Part shown: piece after piece, positions 61,523 through 64,000 of the stretch | How positions within the stretch are numbered: position 1 is the first letter of the stretch | Layout: each line of letters starts with the position of its first letter | Origin: Neobittarella massiliensis (ex Bilen et al. 2018) | GTDB lineage: Bacteria; Bacillota; Clostridia; Oscillospirales; Ruminococcaceae | Length of the DNA stretch: 64,000 bases | Assembly (NCBI RefSeq): GCF_900289145.1 | Contig: NZ_OKQO01000009.1 | Location: forward strand, 118,278 to 182,277 | Direction: 5' to 3' | Notes under the pieces: generated by a model | Told to the model about the DNA's origin: nothing | Database searches by the model: none | The model's input: only the letters and a program-made list of their open reading frames with translations | Translations under genes and position numbers: made by a program

Positions 61523-62356
61523 ATGCCCCACCGGCGCTGCCACCCAGGCATTTTGTCCCCAAAAGGCCCCGTAATTACCCGGCAGCTCTCTACCGGCAGT
61601 ATCGCCGCCCAGCTTTTGGCCCAGCCGGGTAGCAGCCCTCTGCCATCCGTGGCACCCCAACGCATCGCACCACCACTCTACCACTGCACCACTGCTCTGC
61701 CGCCACTGCTTTTAAGCCGCAGTGCCCCGCCGGCGCTGCCGTCCAGGCATTTTGCCCCAAAAGGCTCCGTAATTACCCGGCAGCTCCCTACCGGCAGTAC
61801 CGCCGCCCAGCTTTTGGCACAGCCGGGTAGCAGCCCTCTGCCATCCGTGGCACCTCAACGCATCGCACCACCACTCCACTGCGCCACTGCTCTGCCGCCA
61901 CTCCTTTTTAGCCGCAGTGCCCCGCCGGCGCTGCCGTCCAGGCATTTTGCCCCCAAAAGGCCCCGTAATTACCCGGCAGCTCCCTACCGACAGTATCGCC
62001 GCCCAGCTTTTAGCACAGCCGGGTAGCAGCCCTCTGCCATCCGTGGCACCCCAACGCATCGCACCACCACTCTACCACTCCACCACTCCACTGCGCCACT
62101 GCTCTGCCGCCACTCCTTTTAAGCCGCAGTGCCCCACCGGCACTGCCGCCCAAGCATTTTGTCCCCAAAAGGCCCCGTAATTACCCGGCAGCTCTCTACC
62201 GGCAGTATCGCCGCCCAGCTTTTGGCCCAGCCAGGTAGCAGCCCTCTGCCATCCGTGGCACCCCAACGCATCGCACCACCACTCTACCACTCCACTGCGC
62301 CACTGCTCTGCCGCCACTCCTTTTAAGCCGCAGTGCCCCACCGGCGCTGCCGTCCA
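61523..62356. repeat. Tandem repeat of about 200 bp, four full copies plus a partial fifth
   Basis: Copies begin at about 61523, 61722, 61917, 62129 and 62333 (lengths 199, 195, 212, 204). Each runs from GTGCCCC(A/G)CCGGC through TTACCCGGCAGCT, GCCGCCCAGCTTTT and GCCGGGTAGCAGCC to a variable CCACT tract and AAGCCGCA. Length changes come mainly from the CCACT tract and are not multiples of three, so it is not coding. TACCCGGC and GCCGGGTA in each copy can pair. Confidence 0.92.
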
Positions 62357-63543
62357 CAGCCTTTTTTAAAAAAAGATCCGCTTTCGCACCACACCAGCGC
62401 CACCGGTCGCTCTCGCGCCTGCCCTAAAAATATCTGTTTCCCATCTCCCGCTCGGGACCGCCGGCCGGCCGCGGCCGGCCCCCCAAGCACCCACCGGCAT
62501 CTCACTTAAAAGATCTGGCGTTCCCCCGTCTCCCCACGCCAAATAACACCGCCCCCAGCGCCTGTTGCCCGCTCTGTAAAAACGCGCCCCTGCTGCTCTG
62601 CTGTTCTGCTCCCCTACGGTTCTGCTCCTCCACCCCAGTCACACGCCTGTTATGTCTGTGCAAACAAGCCGTTTTACCGCCTAGCTGCCATGTTTCCGCC
62701 CCTCAACTCGCAGCGATACCCCCACATCCCCTCCCAACACCCCCCAACACCTCCCCAACACTTCACCAGTATCTCATCGGCGTCACCGCGCATTTTCTCT
62801 CACGGCAAAAAAAGCCGTCCCTAATATTGCACCCAGAATATGCGCTGCCACCCCGTTTTTCCCCGCCAAAAGATATCTGCTTTTATTTCCCCGCCAATAT
62901 GGTCCGGCACCTCTCTGCCTGCGCTTACGCGCCGGGCGGGGCAGGTCCTCCGCACCGGGCGGGACAGGCATCGTTATCGTGTAGCTTTTGTCCTCTCTCC
63001 GCGCGTCTTTATCATCTGGGAGGCCGGGCGCAAAGCTGCTCTCTGGCCGGTGGCCCGGCAGCGCATTTTTTAGCGGCAACATCGCGTGCGCCGGGCGGGC
63101 CCGTTCTAAAGTGTTCCTTGGCAGATATACGGTCGGCGGGCGCCGGCGCTTTTTGCTCCAACAGCCGCCTTTTCGGTCGATCTTGTCCCCGATCGCCCCA
63201 AAAAGGCCCGTTTTTACAATTTGGTAACAATTTAAAACACGTCAAAAATGTATAGCTTTTCTCTGCGACTTCACCGCCGTACAAGCAAAAAATCAGCCTG
63301 TGACCGCCCCCGCTCTGCGTTTAAGTGCACAAATATCATCTTGTATAAGCAGATAGCTGATGTTAAAATCAGTAATAATTTTGAGAGCCCAAGACAGCCC
63401 AAGATAGCCCAAAGAACCCACCCCCCGCTATATCCGGCGCCTTTTTGCGCTGATCCGCGGCAGGTGCACACCGCCCCAGAACCACTTCGTGTGCTTTTCC
63501 GTTCAAAATGGAGATGCAGTTTTCTACTGCTTTTTTAGTTTTT
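62357..63543. other. C-rich intergenic stretch, no gene identified
   Basis: Strong C over G bias on the plus strand. Reading frames on both strands lack ribosome binding sites and recognisable composition. It holds a few CGCCGGGCGGG-like repeats (near 62930, 62955 and 63090). Nothing functional recognised. Confidence 0.6.
63386..63415. repeat. Short tandem repeat, 3 x 10 bp
   Basis: AGCCCAAGAC, AGCCCAAGAT, AGCCCAAAGA in a row. Small; significance unknown. Confidence 0.7.
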
Positions 63544-63578
63544 AAGACGAGCCTGCTCAATGTGGGCTTGTCTTTTTC
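63544..63578. terminator. Terminator-like hairpin
   Basis: AAGACGAGCC / GGCTTGTCTT (one G-T pair) followed by TTTCTG, and preceded by TTTTTTAG on the other side, so possibly bidirectional. Confidence 0.65.
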
Positions 63579-63722
63579 TGTTTTAAAAAATACTTTTTGG
63601 TGTGAACGAAAAGGTACAGAAATCCGCGCCCAACGGCTCTCAAACCTCTTTTTACACGTCCTAAACAGCCAAAACCAACGCGCAAACAGGCCCTGTTTGC
63701 ACCTTTTGAGAGGAGGATACTT

Positions 63723-64000
63723 ATGAGAGCAGCCAAGCGGATCGGCGCTGCTTTTGTCGTTATGGCCCTGCTTTTGCACACCGGCTCTGCCTTAGCGCTG
63801 GATGCAGATACCAGTGTTTGCTGTCCCCATCACCCCACCCACACCGAGAGCTGCGGCTACCGATCAGAATACCCCGACCAGCCCTGCACCTTTGTTTGCC
63901 CCACCTGCCAGCCGCTGCCAGCCGGTGAAGACGAGCCTGCGCCCCCAGCCGGCGAAAGCGTGCCGCCCGAGACCGGTGCGGGCGCGGCGGCACCGCTGCC
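63723..64000 (+). CDS. Secreted cysteine-rich protein, 3' partial
   Basis: 92 residues visible; GAGGAGG upstream of the ATG. Signal peptide (KRIGAAFVVMALLLHTGSALA, cut near residue 25). Then CCPHHPTHTESCGY and PCTFVCPTCQP, a Cys/His pattern I know from surface proteins of gut Clostridia, and a Pro/Glu/Gly-rich stretch cut by the window end. Probable host surface protein. Confidence 0.75.
   Translation, partial: MRAAKRIGAAFVVMALLLHTGSALALDADTSVCCPHHPTHTESCGYRSEYPDQPCTFVCPTCQPLPAGEDEPAPPAGESVPPETGAGAAAPL

Noticed and set aside
61433..62026. Repetitive proline/serine-rich plus-strand frame and several minus-strand frames over the tandem repeat
   Set aside because: Unit lengths of 199, 195, 212 and 204 are not multiples of three, so each copy is read differently; no start signals.
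61523..62356. CRISPR array
   Set aside because: The repeated unit is about 200 bp with no short repeat/unique spacer alternation, and no cas genes are present.
62783..63082. 99 codon minus-strand frame and overlapping plus-strand frames in the C-rich stretch
   Set aside because: No ribosome binding site, no recognisable family, composition follows the strand bias.

Overview
The window is mostly one integrative and conjugative element (ICE) of the Tn1549/CTn type, from a GC-rich gut Clostridia (Oscillospirales-like) genome, followed by about 2.8 kb of host chromosome. Evidence for this is a Gram-positive gene style (strong GGAGG ribosome binding sites, many TTG/GTG starts, SpoVG, PrgI-like and CD1110-like VirB4 proteins), conjugation genes of the class found in Clostridia, and a serine recombinase module at the right-hand end. 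No tRNA, rRNA or CRISPR array was seen. The left end of the element lies upstream of the window.

Layout. 1-10590: DNA-processing and accessory genes (giant methylase/helicase, DUF3991-Toprim primase-like protein, several conserved unknowns). 10591-15366: mobilization region with stacked inverted repeats, a MobC-like protein and a MobL/MobP3-type relaxase; it is flanked by two free-standing cargo genes (AlbA_2 ATP-binding protein, AAA/DUF4143 ATPase), each with its own promoter and terminator. 15539-23604: type IV secretion part one (VirD4-like coupling protein split in two, pilin-like proteins, SpoVG, TrbL/VirB6-like, PrgI-like) with unknown genes. 23613-24607: a cytosine methyltransferase remnant and small genes. 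24604-32089: a complete-looking Tad/Flp-type pilus locus (prepilin peptidase, CpaB, TadZ, TadA, TadB, TadC, two TadE-like proteins), then a large secreted protein. 33888-41291: type IV secretion part two (a VirB4-N-like protein, VirB4, C39 peptidase, second TadZ-like protein, HTH protein), with a PAPS-reductase-like gene inserted.

41389-53227: regulators followed by a visibly more AT-rich cargo island: AraC regulator, five-gene Opp/Nik-type ABC importer, two YbtP/YbtQ-like exporter-fold ABC proteins, a DtxR/MntR-type metal repressor and a winged-helix protein. I infer a metal or metallophore uptake cassette without biosynthesis genes. 53228-61146: control and integration module: leader peptide with attenuator-like hairpins, sigma-70-like factor, MazF/PemK with a small partner, and three large serine recombinases in tandem followed by a small fourth resolvase-like protein that appears to lack the catalytic serine.

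The element appears to end between about 61147 and 61211, where the 3' part of a host gene (probably nucleoside hydrolase) resumes. Beyond it lie a terminator, four to five copies of a roughly 200 bp tandem repeat, a C-rich stretch without convincing genes, and the start of a secreted cysteine-rich protein that runs off the window.
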